From: Thioalkalivibrio thiocyanoxidans ARh2
Lineage (GTDB): Bacteria > Pseudomonadota > Gammaproteobacteria > Ectothiorhodospirales > Ectothiorhodospiraceae
Reading direction: 5' to 3'
Length of the DNA stretch: 47,685 nucleotides
NCBI RefSeq assembly: GCF_000385215.1
Contig: NZ_ARQK01000037.1
Coordinates: 1-47,685 of the forward strand
Shown in pieces: positions 16,843-24,568 of the stretch (positions within the stretch are counted from its first letter, which is position 1; every line of letters begins with the position of its first letter). The translations under genes were made by a program, and so were the position numbers. The notes beneath the pieces are model-generated. The model worked only from the letters and a program-made list of their open reading frames with translations. It did no database searches and had not been told where the DNA came from.

Positions 16843-16913
16843 GTAGGAGGCCAGCCCTCTGGCCGATTGGGGGTCCGGCCAATGCCCAATCGGCCAGAGG
16901 GCTGGCCTCCTAC
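16843..16913. repeat. Perfect 29-bp inverted repeat (13-nt loop)
   Basis: The left arm 16843-16871 begins GTAGGAGGCCAGCCCTCTGG. The right arm 16885-16913 is its exact reverse complement and ends CCTCCTAC. It lies 24 bp after the hydroxylase stop and has no T-run on either side. The RNA would form a very stable long hairpin that could act as a processing or stability element. The GTAGGAG ends resemble those of the REP-like units elsewhere in the window. Confidence 0.85.
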
Positions 16914-17271
16914 GCCTCCGGTCACCCCCTCTGCATCCGCCTCGCTTCCGGACCGCTGCAACTGTCGGCTTTCCGCAACAAAAGCACCGACCTGGCCGTC
17001 CACCTTTCCTTTGTTGCACATCTGCAACGCTGTCTTGACTGCCGTATCTCATCCCCGAACCCGCCTGATCGCGTACGTTTCTACAACATAAGATCTAGCT
17101 TATATGGGGTACGGGTCACACTGGAGTGGTCGCCGCGAGGGTTCTCGTTCCCTCGTCTATTCAGGGGGTTGCGGCACCATGTTGCCCCGTCTTGCGCGCG
17201 TCTCCATGGCCTTTTTCGGGTTGCTGCGGGGCAAACTTCCAACGGCGTCGACATTTTTTCGCCACAAGGGG
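16914..17271. other. Non-coding porin upstream region
   Basis: No credible gene is seen. The stretch holds a GTTGCA dyad (17014-17029), an A/T-rich imperfect dyad ATAAG-ATCTAG-CTTAT at 17088-17103, and the approach to the porin promoter. An open frame runs through it in phase with the porin, but only because of high GC. The long leader region suggests that several regulators act on the porin. Confidence 0.5.
17014..17029. promoter_or_regulatory. Candidate operator dyad upstream of the porin gene
   Basis: GTTGCA-CATC-TGCAAC is a perfect 6-bp inverted repeat with a 4-bp centre, about 245 bp before the porin -35. The shape suits a dimeric repressor or activator. I cannot name the protein. Confidence 0.35.
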
Positions 17272-17300
17272 TTGAAATGCGACACCGTGGTGTATATAAA
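17272..17300 (+). promoter_or_regulatory. Strong sigma-70 promoter of the porin gene
   Basis: TTGAAA (17272-17277), a 17-bp spacer and TATAAA (17295-17300) form a near-consensus sigma-70 promoter. Transcription would start near 17307 and leave a leader of about 70 nt before the porin ATG. It is the best promoter-like sequence seen in the window and suits an abundant outer-membrane protein. Confidence 0.72.
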
Positions 17301-17375
17301 ACACCTGTCATTCGCGGGATACGCCCAGCGAATGCAGGCGTAGAAACACACCAATTCTCCTGGGAGATACGCAAC

Positions 17376-18455
17376 ATGAAAAAACAGATTCTCGCAGTCG
17401 CCGTTGCCGGCGCCTTCGCGGTCCCGGCCTTCGCCGCCGCGGACTCCAACGTCACCCTGTTCGGCCAGCTGCAGACGCAGATCGTCCACCACAGCGGTGG
17501 CGACCTCGATTCCGGCTTCCGTATGCACGACGGTGGCTTTGTCGGTGGTTCGCCGGAAGGTCGTCTGTTTGGCGCCAATCCGAACCGCATCGGTGTGATG
17601 GCTAGCCATGACCTGGGCAACGGCATGAAGGCCTTCCTCAAGGTCGAGCAGGACGTCGACACCCGCCAAGGCATGAACCGTGGCGCCCGTGACCAGTTCG
17701 TCGGCCTCGAAGGCGACTTCGGCCGCATCCAGGCTGGCCGCATGGCTTCTCCGTACGTGACCGCCGGCAAGGACCCGCTGAACGCGACCTTCATGCAGGC
17801 CCGTACCAACGGTGGCCGCCTGAACCCGCAGACCTTTGGTGGCCTGGGTGAAGGTTCCTACCTGAATGAAGGGATCGCGTACAGCAACAGCTTCGGCATT
17901 GTCAGCCTCAATGTTGGCGCGTTTGTCGACAACACCGACGACAGCAACAGTGCTCTGGCCGGTCGCCTGAACTTCGACCTGGATCCGGTTGAACTTTACA
18001 TCGCCCATAACCACGCGAATGACTACCGTGCGTCTCTCGGTGGTGATTTCCGTGCCACCAAGGTCGGTGTGGACTGGAGCACCGGTCCGTTCCGTCTGGT
18101 TGGCGAAGTGACCGACTTCAAGGCAGACGACGCCGCTGGCAACAACTGGCTTGATGGAAACACCTACTTCCTGTCGGGTACCTACACGATGGGCCGTAAC
18201 GACTTCGTGCTGAACCTGGGTCATACCCGTAACAGCAACGATGTGGGCGGTGACGGCAACATTGACTACGCCGCGATCGCTGTCAAGCACAACTTCAGCA
18301 ACCGTGTGATGGGCTTCGCTGGCGTGTCGTACTCCGACTATGACAACGATAGCCCGGCTATGACCCGTAGCATCGACGGCGGTGTGTTCACCGGTGATGC
18401 CGGTAGCTCCACCTCCTTCACCGGCGTGGGTGCTGGTCTTCGGGTGTCCTTCTAA
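17376..18455 (+). CDS. Gram-negative general porin
   Basis: 359 residues. MKKQILAVAVAGAFAVPAFA is a classical signal peptide cleaved after about residue 20-21. The mature protein begins ADSNVTLFGQLQTQIVHHSG, the first strand typical of 16-stranded trimeric porins of the OmpC/PhoE superfamily. LEGDFGRIQAGRMASPY near residue 115 is the strand before loop 3. The chain ends in GVGAGLRVSF with the C-terminal Phe needed for Bam recognition. The protein is rich in Asp and Asn and acidic, as in porins of salt-adapted bacteria. Codon use is more uniform than in its neighbours (many CGT, GGT), a mark of high expression. It has its own promoter and two tandem terminators, so it is monocistronic. Specificity cannot be told. 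Confidence 0.9.
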   Translation: MKKQILAVAVAGAFAVPAFAAADSNVTLFGQLQTQIVHHSGGDLDSGFRMHDGGFVGGSPEGRLFGANPNRIGVMASHDLGNGMKAFLKVEQDVDTRQGMNRGARDQFVGLEGDFGRIQAGRMASPYVTAGKDPLNATFMQARTNGGRLNPQTFGGLGEGSYLNEGIAYSNSFGIVSLNVGAFVDNTDDSNSALAGRLNFDLDPVELYIAHNHANDYRASLGGDFRATKVGVDWSTGPFRLVGEVTDFKADDAAGNNWLDGNTYFLSGTYTMGRNDFVLNLGHTRNSNDVGGDGNIDYAAIAVKHNFSNRVMGFAGVSYSDYDNDSPAMTRSIDGGVFTGDAGSSTSFTGVGAGLRVSF

Positions 18456-18506
18456 GCCCGAGCACTGCTTACAAGCGGTATAACAACAAGCATCAAGCTT
18501 GTTTTA

Positions 18507-18532
18507 CGGGGCCCCCAGGGGCCCCGTTTTTT
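18507..18532 (+). terminator. Intrinsic terminator 1 of the porin gene
   Basis: CGGGGCCCC-CA-GGGGCCCCG (18507-18526) is a 9-bp GC stem followed by six Ts (18527-18532). It lies 51 bp after the porin stop and is a textbook Rho-independent terminator. Confidence 0.9.
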
Positions 18533-18546
18533 ATGCACGACCTTCG

Positions 18547-18566
18547 GCCCCGTTTGGGGCTTTTTT
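18547..18566 (+). terminator. Intrinsic terminator 2 of the porin gene
   Basis: GCCCC-GTTT-GGGGC (18547-18560) followed by six Ts (18561-18566). It follows the first terminator directly and would catch read-through from a strong promoter. Confidence 0.85.
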
Positions 18567-18856
18567 GTGTCTGGCGTTCTCGGGTGTTGTACGGGTCCCC
18601 AGTCAACATTGGCATTCCCGCTCAACGCATCGGGTCCCTGTCATCGCTGCGGGGACGGTCGCTCTTCGTCATCCCGGCCCCAGCGAAGCGGAGAGCCGGG
18701 ATCCCCGGCATCGCGACTGGCAAACGGTGAGTTTACTCGCTAGTGGAGAGATCCCGGATAACCGCTGCGCGGTTTCCGGTATGGCGGTCAGTGGGCGTTG
18801 GGGGCAGCGTGCGGGACCCGTGCGCCATCGAAGGCTCGGCGTCCCTTGGGGGGTGC
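18567..18856. other. Intergenic stretch with one inverted repeat
   Basis: No gene is supported here. The only structure seen is ATCCCGGC (18671-18678) paired with GCCGGGAT (18695-18702), a short dispersed-type palindrome of the kind CGTCATCCCGG...GCCGGGATCC that is common between genes of proteobacteria. The minus-strand operon ends at 18857 with no clear terminator other than this dyad. Confidence 0.5.
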
Positions 18857-19693
18857 TCAGTCGACAGGGTCGACTCGTATCTGAAGGGACAGGGCGTCGC
18901 GTTCGCGGGTGGTGCGACGGGAGGCAATGCCGCGTTCCTCGAGGTCGATGGTGCGGCCGACCCCGGCGAGGTCGTGCCATGTGCCGGGCTCGATGGTGAT
19001 GGAGGACTCGACGAACTGGCGTTCCACGCGGCCCAGGGTGGCGGCGGGCGGTTGTTCGTGGAGCTGATAGATATCCACGCGGATGCGACCGTCCGGCTGG
19101 GCTTGGGGCTGCACGCGGAATCCGCGGCCGGTGTCGCGGAAAACCGGTTCCATGCCGAAGCCGGCGCGACCGGCGAATACGCGGAAGCCGTGGGCCTCGG
19201 TCTCGCCGACCAGGATCACGGCCTCGGTGCCTTCGCGCAGGCGGATCTGCTGGGTCTGGTCGTCGCGGGGGGCGGTGGTCCAGCGCCGGGCGGTACCGCG
19301 GGCCTGGGTCCCGTCCGGGCCGGATTCGATGTCGATCCCTGCTTCGGTTTCCTGGCGCGGGCGCTCGCTGCTTCGGCGTACCGACAGGACAAGATCCTGG
19401 GTGCTGTGGTCGAGCTCGGCCACGACTTCTCGGATCTGTTCGAGGGTCCGCGCGTCGGCGCGTACCAGGAGGCGGAAGCCATCGGCGCGCAGCGTGGCTG
19501 CATTCCCGAACAGGCCCTGTAGCTCGGGCAGGATTTCGGCGGCCGGTCTGTTCTGCAGGGGGAGCACAGCCACATCGGCCTGCGGGTCACGGGCCAGGGC
19601 GGGTGCCGAGGCTCCGGCCAGCAGCAGGCTCCCCGCCAGAATGCGCAGGGTGTGGCGTCTAGACCATGAGCCGGCGCAGTACGATCGCTTCAT
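18857..19693 (-). CDS. Secretin N-domain-like periplasmic protein, no secretin pore
   Basis: 278 residues with a signal peptide (RRHTLRILAGSLLLAGASAPALA, cleavage near 35). ADVAVLPLQNRPAAEILPEL, then GNAATLRADGFRLLVRAD and TLEQIREVVAELD, is the NolW/secretin_N (N1-like) module of PilQ and GspD. The rest (about 110-278) is beta-rich with no membrane-spanning secretin domain. It is therefore a stand-alone relative of secretin N-domains and its partner is unknown. The start has GGAG 8 bases upstream and overlaps the end of the upstream gene by 35 bp, so the two are translationally linked. It could be a pilotin-like or peptidoglycan-facing accessory, but that is a guess. Confidence 0.65.
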   Translation of the reverse strand: MKRSYCAGSWSRRHTLRILAGSLLLAGASAPALARDPQADVAVLPLQNRPAAEILPELQGLFGNAATLRADGFRLLVRADARTLEQIREVVAELDHSTQDLVLSVRRSSERPRQETEAGIDIESGPDGTQARGTARRWTTAPRDDQTQQIRLREGTEAVILVGETEAHGFRVFAGRAGFGMEPVFRDTGRGFRVQPQAQPDGRIRVDIYQLHEQPPAATLGRVERQFVESSITIEPGTWHDLAGVGRTIDLEERGIASRRTTRERDALSLQIRVDPVD

Positions 19694-20141
19694 CGCTTAG
19701 ACTCCAGTTCGCCTCGAAATCCAGGGCGGCTCGTTGGGTGCCCGCGCGATCATCGACGTCCCCGCGAAGGATCCGTTGCCCGCCGGCCTGAGTCAGCTGC
19801 ATCCAGCCGCTGTGATCCGCGATCGCGGTCAGCGTGAGGGGGCTCTCCTCGGCGGCATCCAGCCGTCGCACGGTCACGGCGGTGGGCAGGCGCTTGATGC
19901 TCTCCACCAGTCCCGGGATGCGCTCGCGCAGCGCCAGATCGTCATCGACCAGGATGCGGATATCGGTGTGGCGGTGGCGCTGGGCGATGTTGGCCAGGTG
20001 CGAGCCCAGCTCCAACGCGCGGAACTCCGCCAGCAGCTCCACGCGCGCATGGAGCCAGAAGCGCCGCCGGGTCTGGTCGAGCAGTTCCCCCAGCAGGGCA
20101 GCCGCATCTTCTATTACGGGATCGGTGGTCGGTTCGGCCAT
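19659..20141 (-). CDS. DUF7931-like protein
   Basis: 160 residues, soluble, with no signal peptide. HTDIRILVDDDLALRERIPG and AVTVRRLDAAEESPLTLTAI resemble the phospholipase-D-like alpha/beta pattern of DUF7931 proteins, but no HKD catalytic motif is present. The end RAALDFEANWSLSDEA matches the usual C-terminal segment of that group. GGAGGCGA precedes the ATG at 20141. The last 35 bp overlap the secretin-like gene in another frame. The function is unknown; co-occurrence with a secretin-N-like protein is the main clue. Confidence 0.6.
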   Translation of the reverse strand: MAEPTTDPVIEDAAALLGELLDQTRRRFWLHARVELLAEFRALELGSHLANIAQRHRHTDIRILVDDDLALRERIPGLVESIKRLPTAVTVRRLDAAEESPLTLTAIADHSGWMQLTQAGGQRILRGDVDDRAGTQRAALDFEANWSLSDEAIVLRRLMV

Positions 20142-20360
20142 GCAGTCGCCTCCGGGCAGGGTCTCTACTCAGCATAGGCAACTAGTGCCCTTCACGCATC
20201 TAGCCCGGGGTGCATGTCGAGAAACGAGCGACCATCGCGGCACGATTGGAGACACGATGCGGTATTTCCCCTGGCCATTGCATGCCGAGGGGGCGCTTGT
20301 TCATTCAAGGGCTCGCGTTGGGGTGCAGGGCAAGGCGGCTTGCCTGACGGACGCACTGAC

Positions 20361-20384
20361 CAGGCGGGCTTGAAAGCCCGCCTG
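20361..20384. repeat. Hairpin at the 3' end of the GNAT gene
   Basis: CAGGCGGGCT-TGAA-AGCCCGCCTG is a perfect 10-bp stem directly after the stop codon of the minus-strand acetyltransferase gene. It has no T-run on that strand, so it is more likely an mRNA 3'-end stabiliser or part of a repeat than a complete intrinsic terminator. Confidence 0.5.
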
Positions 20385-20843
20385 TTAACCGGCCCGGGCC
20401 TGGGCCAGGGGCTGGCGGATGCGGCGGAGCATGCGACGGTGGGGGATGCCGGCGTCCTCGAAGGTGTCGGAGATGATGAAGAAATCGTGCTGGGCGTAGA
20501 AGCCCAGGCGGGTGTTCTGGGCGTTCAGCCAGACCTCGCGCCAGCCATGGCGGATGGCCGCCTCGACGGCGTAGTCGAGTAGGCGCGAGCCGATCCCGTG
20601 GCCGCGCCAGGGCTCGCGTACGGCCATGCGCCCGATCTGGCCGGAGGGCAGCATGCGGAGGGTGCCGATCGGTTCGCCACCGGGGCCGATGGCCAGCCAG
20701 TGCAATGCGGTTGCATCCAGTCCGTCGAACTCCAGGGCCTTTGGGACACCTTGTTCCTCGATAAAGACCTCGCGACGTACTGCGGAGATCGCTTCGGCGT
20801 CTGCGGGCCAGCTGGCCTCCCGGAACTGAATGCGATGTTGCAT
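20385..20843 (-). CDS. GNAT family N-acetyltransferase
   Basis: 152 residues from the ATG at 20843, which has an excellent GGGGAGG 5 bases upstream. A longer in-frame start at 20978 is not supported. The GNAT fold is clear: AVRREVFIEEQGVPKALEFD at the N-terminus, then IGRMAVREPWRGHGIGSRLL, which contains the acetyl-CoA pyrophosphate loop (RGHGIG). VWLNAQNTRLGFYAQHDF is the C-terminal strand-helix. It is closest in pattern to the ElaA-like acetyltransferases. The substrate is unknown. It stands alone, 204 bp downstream of the CFA-synthase-like gene and in the same direction. Confidence 0.88.
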   Translation of the reverse strand: MQHRIQFREASWPADAEAISAVRREVFIEEQGVPKALEFDGLDATALHWLAIGPGGEPIGTLRMLPSGQIGRMAVREPWRGHGIGSRLLDYAVEAAIRHGWREVWLNAQNTRLGFYAQHDFFIISDTFEDAGIPHRRMLRRIRQPLAQARAG

Positions 20844-21047
20844 GGTGACCTCCCCAACCATTCGGGATTGTTGTTGAGCAAGCGCCGGTTTGCGCGAAGC
20901 CGGAAATTCGGATTCTAGTTCACGACTCTGGAACCGTCCTGTGAATTGCGTCCCAAGAAACTGGTGATTGAGTACCAAATTTCGCTCATCGGTGGGGAAA
21001 GATCGAACGATGATTGGACGATTAGCCGTTCAAGTGGGGCGCGATGT

Positions 21048-22271
21048 TCAGTGGTCGTGATGCCACAGAACGACCTGCATGAGGTCGACCCGCTGCTGCT
21101 CGAAGCCCACCTCGCAGTAGGCAAGGTAGTAGCGCCACATGCGCAGGAACTCGGGGGTGTATCCCAGTGCCTCGATGACCGGTTCTGCCTGGCGCACTTC
21201 GCGATCCCAGCGGCGCAGGGTCTCGGCATAGTCCAGGCCGAAGAACCGCTGATCGCCGATCGCGAGGCCCGCTCTGCGCGCCGCCTCGTTGAAGCGGGGG
21301 ACCGAGGGCAGCATGCCGCCCGGGAAGACATAGAGCTGGATGAAATCCGCATTGTTGCGGTAGTAGTCGAACGCGGCCTCGTCGATGGTGATGACCTGCA
21401 TTGCGGCGCGCCCGCCGGGGCGCAGGCAGGCGCGAACGGTCTCGAAGAAGCTGGGCCACCACTGCTGCCCGACGGCTTCGAACATCTCGATCGACACGAC
21501 GTGGTCGAACTGGCCGCGCAGATCGCGATAGTCCTGCAGGCGCAGCTCGACACGGTCGGCGAGGCCGGCGCGCTCGATCCGCTCGCGGGCATAGTCGAGC
21601 TGCTCCTGCGACAGGGTGATGGCCGTGACCCGGTGACCGCGGCGCGCGGCCAGCTCGGCGAAGCCGCCCCAGCCGCAGCCGATTTCGAGGATGTGCGTGC
21701 CCGGGGCCGCGTCGAGTTGCTGCAGCAGCCGCTCGTACTTGCGCTGCTGGGCGCTCTCCAGCGCCTCGTCGCCACGACTGAACAGGGCGGCGGAGTAGCT
21801 CATGCCCGGATCCAGCCAGAGCCGGTAGAAGTCGTTGCCGAGATCGTAGTGGAAGCGGATGTTGGCACGACTGCCGCGGCGACTGTTGCGGTGCCACCAG
21901 TGGCGCAGGGCGTCGAACTGGCGCTGGATGACGGGGCGGGCCGCGAGATCGGCCAGTGCGGCCTCGTTGTCGGTGGCCAGGTGCAGCAGGCCCTTCAGGT
22001 CCGGCGTGCCCCAGTCGCCGGCGATGTAGCCCTCGGCAAAGCCGAGATCCCCGTGGCGCAGGATGCGCAGCAGCGCTCGCCAGGGCCGCTTGAGGTGCCA
22101 GATGGACTCGCGGCCGGGGCGCGCGCCCCGCACGACCTCCCGTTCCCCGCGAGGGCCGACCAGCGTCAGTTGTCCCTGTTCGAGACCGCGCAGGGTCCGG
22201 GCGATCAGCTGCAGGGCCCAGTGCCGGCGGGTGGCGAACTCGGTGGTCGCGCTTCCTTGTTCGACGGACAT
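21048..22271 (-). CDS. Cyclopropane-fatty-acid-synthase-like methyltransferase
   Basis: 407 residues of the CFA synthase family. The N-terminal lipid-binding region (1-110, with LGFAEGYIAGDWGTPDLKGL) is followed by the SAM domain. HYDLGNDFYRLWLDPGMSYS near 140 is a family signature. LEIGCGWGGFAELAARRGH near 195 binds SAM, and QEQLDYARERIERAGL follows. The C-terminal WRYYLAYCEVGFEQQRVDLM is also typical. The family methylates the double bond of unsaturated acyl chains in the membrane; related enzymes take part in furan-fatty-acid synthesis. Always paired here with a DUF1365 protein and an FAD oxidoreductase, it is unlikely to be a plain housekeeping CFA synthase. Its ATG overlaps the DUF1365 stop by one base (TGATG). 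Confidence 0.9.
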   Translation of the reverse strand: MSVEQGSATTEFATRRHWALQLIARTLRGLEQGQLTLVGPRGEREVVRGARPGRESIWHLKRPWRALLRILRHGDLGFAEGYIAGDWGTPDLKGLLHLATDNEAALADLAARPVIQRQFDALRHWWHRNSRRGSRANIRFHYDLGNDFYRLWLDPGMSYSAALFSRGDEALESAQQRKYERLLQQLDAAPGTHILEIGCGWGGFAELAARRGHRVTAITLSQEQLDYARERIERAGLADRVELRLQDYRDLRGQFDHVVSIEMFEAVGQQWWPSFFETVRACLRPGGRAAMQVITIDEAAFDYYRNNADFIQLYVFPGGMLPSVPRFNEAARRAGLAIGDQRFFGLDYAETLRRWDREVRQAEPVIEALGYTPEFLRMWRYYLAYCEVGFEQQRVDLMQVVLWHHDH

Positions 22272-23041
22272 CAGTGTATCTCCTGTTGCGGCGGCGCGGG
22301 GCGCGCGTGATAGCGCCCGCCACGCAGCCAGATCTTGAGCGCCTGCCAGTGGATCAGCGGCAGGACCTTGAGGGTCATCCAGGGCTGGTGAAGCAACGCG
22401 GCCAGCAGCGTTCGGTCGCTGAAGGTACGCAGGCGGCCGTGCTGGGTCGCGACCAGGAACGGTGAACCCGCCCGGGTCTCGCGGATTGCCAGCCGCACCC
22501 TGGCGCCGCGTTCGAGCCGCGCGGGCGAGATGGCGAAGGCGTAGCGCGCATCCATGTCGATGAACGGGGACACGTGAAAGGCCTTGTCCTTCTCCTGGCG
22601 TACCGGCGTGGTCATGGCGCGACCGTCTTCGTGCAGCAGGTAGTGGTGGTGCTCGCCGAAGGTGTTGCGGACTTCCAGCAGTACGCCGCGCAACCCGCCA
22701 TCCGCGTGATAGGCGAACCAGACGCTGAGCGGATTGAACGCGTGTCCGAATACGCGCGGCATCGCGAGCAGGTGGATCGCGCCGCCCGCGAGCTCGATGC
22801 CGTGCTCGGCGAGAGAGGACTCGATCCAGGGCCGCCAGGGGCGTCCATCGCGGGGACCATGGTCGCGGGTATGCAGGCTGAACAGGTTGAAACGGTCCAG
22901 CGAGAAAAGCCGGCAGCGCGCCGCGGTGGCGTCCAGCCGATCGATGTCGAACAGCGCGGCGGTGACCGGATAGCGAAAGCGGTACGCCGGCGGCGCGATG
23001 CGCTGATGCATGACCGATGTGTAGACCAGGGCCGCATCCAT
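22271..23041 (-). CDS. DUF1365 family protein
   Basis: 256 residues of the DUF1365 family. YTSVMHQRIAPPAYRFRYPV at the N-terminus, AMPRVFGHAFNPLSVWFAYH near 115 and the VSPFIDMDARYAF segment near 165 are family hallmarks. The biochemical function is not established. The gene is almost always found between an FAD/NAD-binding oxidoreductase and a CFA-like methyltransferase, as here, so a role in modifying membrane fatty acids is likely. It starts 9 bp after the oxidoreductase stop and is coupled to the methyltransferase (TGATG). Confidence 0.9.
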   Translation of the reverse strand: MDAALVYTSVMHQRIAPPAYRFRYPVTAALFDIDRLDATAARCRLFSLDRFNLFSLHTRDHGPRDGRPWRPWIESSLAEHGIELAGGAIHLLAMPRVFGHAFNPLSVWFAYHADGGLRGVLLEVRNTFGEHHHYLLHEDGRAMTTPVRQEKDKAFHVSPFIDMDARYAFAISPARLERGARVRLAIRETRAGSPFLVATQHGRLRTFSDRTLLAALLHQPWMTLKVLPLIHWQALKIWLRGGRYHARPAPPQQEIH

Positions 23042-23050
23042 GCCGATGCC

Positions 23051-24436
23051 TCAGATATCCTCGGGTCGTGCGGCGGGTGCCGCGGCCGGCGTTGCCCCGC
23101 CCCCGTTGATCGGCTTCGGGCCTTCGGGCATCGCAGCGGGTCTAGCGGTGGCCGGTCCCGCAGGCGTGGAATGCCATGGCGGTGCGATGCCCATCGCCTC
23201 GCCGATGGCGACGGCGGAGCGCAGGCCGTCCTCGTGGAAACCGTCGCCCATCCAGGCCCCGGCGAAATAGAGCCCGTCCTGTCCCTGGCGAGCCATCAGA
23301 CGCTGGCGGGCGGTCTCGGCGGGGGCATCCATCACCGGGTGTTCCCACAGGTGCTCGCCGAGCACCGTGGTGGGGTGGGGTTCGCGCCAGGGGTTCAGGC
23401 TGATCACGTAGTCGCGGCGGCGTTGCAGGTCATGCAGGCGGTTCATCCAGTAGGAAACCGAGACCCGTTCGCCGGGCTGTGTGGTGCGCCCGCTCAGGTA
23501 GTTCCAGGAGGACCAGACCCGGCGCGAGCGGGGCATCAGGGTCGGGTCGGTATGGACGACCGCGCGGTTCTCCTGGAAGCGGCAGTCGGCCAGCAGGCGG
23601 TCGAGCGAGGGCATGGCCCGCCCCAGGAGGCGGCGGGCGTCGTTGGCATGACAGGCAAAGACGACCTGATCGAATCCCTCGGAGCGTTCCGCGGTCAGCA
23701 CGCGCCACTGTCCGTCTTCGGGAATCACGGCGCGGACGGCCTCGTGGACCACGCTTCGTGGTTCGAGCCGCGCCGCCAGGCGTTGCACGTATTCGCGGCT
23801 GCCCCCGCGCACGGTGCGCCACTGCGGGCGGTTGCGCAGGTCCAGCAGCCCGTGGTTGCGAAAGAAACGCAGGAAGCTTGCGGCCGGGAATTCGCGGATG
23901 GATTCCGGCGGCGCGGACCAGATCGCGGCGGCCATCGGCAGCAGGTAGTCCTCGATGAAGCCCCGGCCGAAACGGTGCCGCGAAAGGAAGCGATTCAGGG
24001 TGCCTGGCGGCACCTCGCCGCGCTCGAACAGCCGGTGGCCCAGGCGGTTGAAGCGGAGGATGTCGGCTCCCATGCGCAGAAAACGGGGGCTGAGCAGGTT
24101 GCGCCGCTGGGCGAACAGGGTGTTCAGGTCGCTGCCGGCGTACTCCACACCATGGGGCTGGCGGGAACAGGAGAACGACATGTCAGTGGGCTGGGTTGGC
24201 ACGTCCAGGTCGCTGAACAGCCGGGTCAGCAGCGGATAGTTGCGCTCGTTGTACACCACGAACCCGGTGTCGATCCGGGCAGGGCCTTCCGGATCGGACA
24301 CCTCGATGGTGTGCGCATGGCCTCCCAGTTCCGGGGCCGCCTCGAACAGGCATACCGGGTGGCGCGACTGCAGGATCCAGCTGCTGGCCAGCCCGGCGAT
24401 GCCGCCACCGATTACGGCGATGCGAGAGGTGCTCAT
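23051..24436 (-). CDS. FAD-dependent oxidoreductase (COG2907-type, amine-oxidase/desaturase fold)
   Basis: 461 residues. RIAVIGGGIAGLASSWILQ at 5-23 is the FAD-binding Rossmann motif and FEAAPELGGHAHTI at about 31-44 is its second part. IDTGFVVYNERNYPLLTRLF near 54 is typical of COG2907. YFAGAWMGDGFHEDGLRSA near 405 is the C-terminal FAD motif. A Pro/Ala-rich tail of about 35 residues is unusual. The protein probably oxidises or dehydrogenates an acyl chain in the pathway of the two genes downstream, but the substrate is not known. It is the first gene of the minus-strand operon, and its start lies 31 bp from the direct-repeat operator at 24468-24504. Confidence 0.88.
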   Translation of the reverse strand: MSTSRIAVIGGGIAGLASSWILQSRHPVCLFEAAPELGGHAHTIEVSDPEGPARIDTGFVVYNERNYPLLTRLFSDLDVPTQPTDMSFSCSRQPHGVEYAGSDLNTLFAQRRNLLSPRFLRMGADILRFNRLGHRLFERGEVPPGTLNRFLSRHRFGRGFIEDYLLPMAAAIWSAPPESIREFPAASFLRFFRNHGLLDLRNRPQWRTVRGGSREYVQRLAARLEPRSVVHEAVRAVIPEDGQWRVLTAERSEGFDQVVFACHANDARRLLGRAMPSLDRLLADCRFQENRAVVHTDPTLMPRSRRVWSSWNYLSGRTTQPGERVSVSYWMNRLHDLQRRRDYVISLNPWREPHPTTVLGEHLWEHPVMDAPAETARQRLMARQGQDGLYFAGAWMGDGFHEDGLRSAVAIGEAMGIAPPWHSTPAGPATARPAAMPEGPKPINGGGATPAAAPAARPEDI

Positions 24437-24467
24437 GGCGGCGACTCCGGTTCGATACAGGGGGTGA

Positions 24468-24504
24468 TGTACAACTTATACAGTACCTGTACAATGCCTG
24501 TAAA
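24468..24504. promoter_or_regulatory. Divergent promoter with 11-bp direct repeats (CarH/LitR-type operator)
   Basis: TATACA (24477), TGTACA (24488) and TGTAAA (24499) recur at exactly 11-bp steps. A fourth TGTACA lies at 24468, out of phase by 2 bp. The T-n-n-A-C-A direct repeats at 11-bp spacing are the arrangement described for operators of the B12-dependent photoreceptor-repressor CarH and its LitR relatives. The segment also overlaps likely promoters in both directions: TGTACA-N16-TACAAT on the plus strand, and TTTACA-N18-TATAAG on the minus strand. It sits between the FAD oxidoreductase operon and the glutathione peroxidase operon and could switch both. The repressor gene is not in the window. 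Confidence 0.6.
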
Positions 24505-24568
24505 TGGTAGCGGTCCTGATTACGGCGTACGGTGGGGCTCAAGGGCCCCGGACGTGGAGGGTGTGACG

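Noticed and set aside
15540-17375. An in-frame extension of the porin frame back through the hydroxylase gene
   Set aside because: The signal peptide, the ribosome-binding site and the strong promoter place the porin start at 17376.
20255-20373. A 38-codon plus-strand frame with GGAG upstream
   Set aside because: The peptide has no family features and its end overlaps the hairpin at 20361-20384; chance cannot be excluded.
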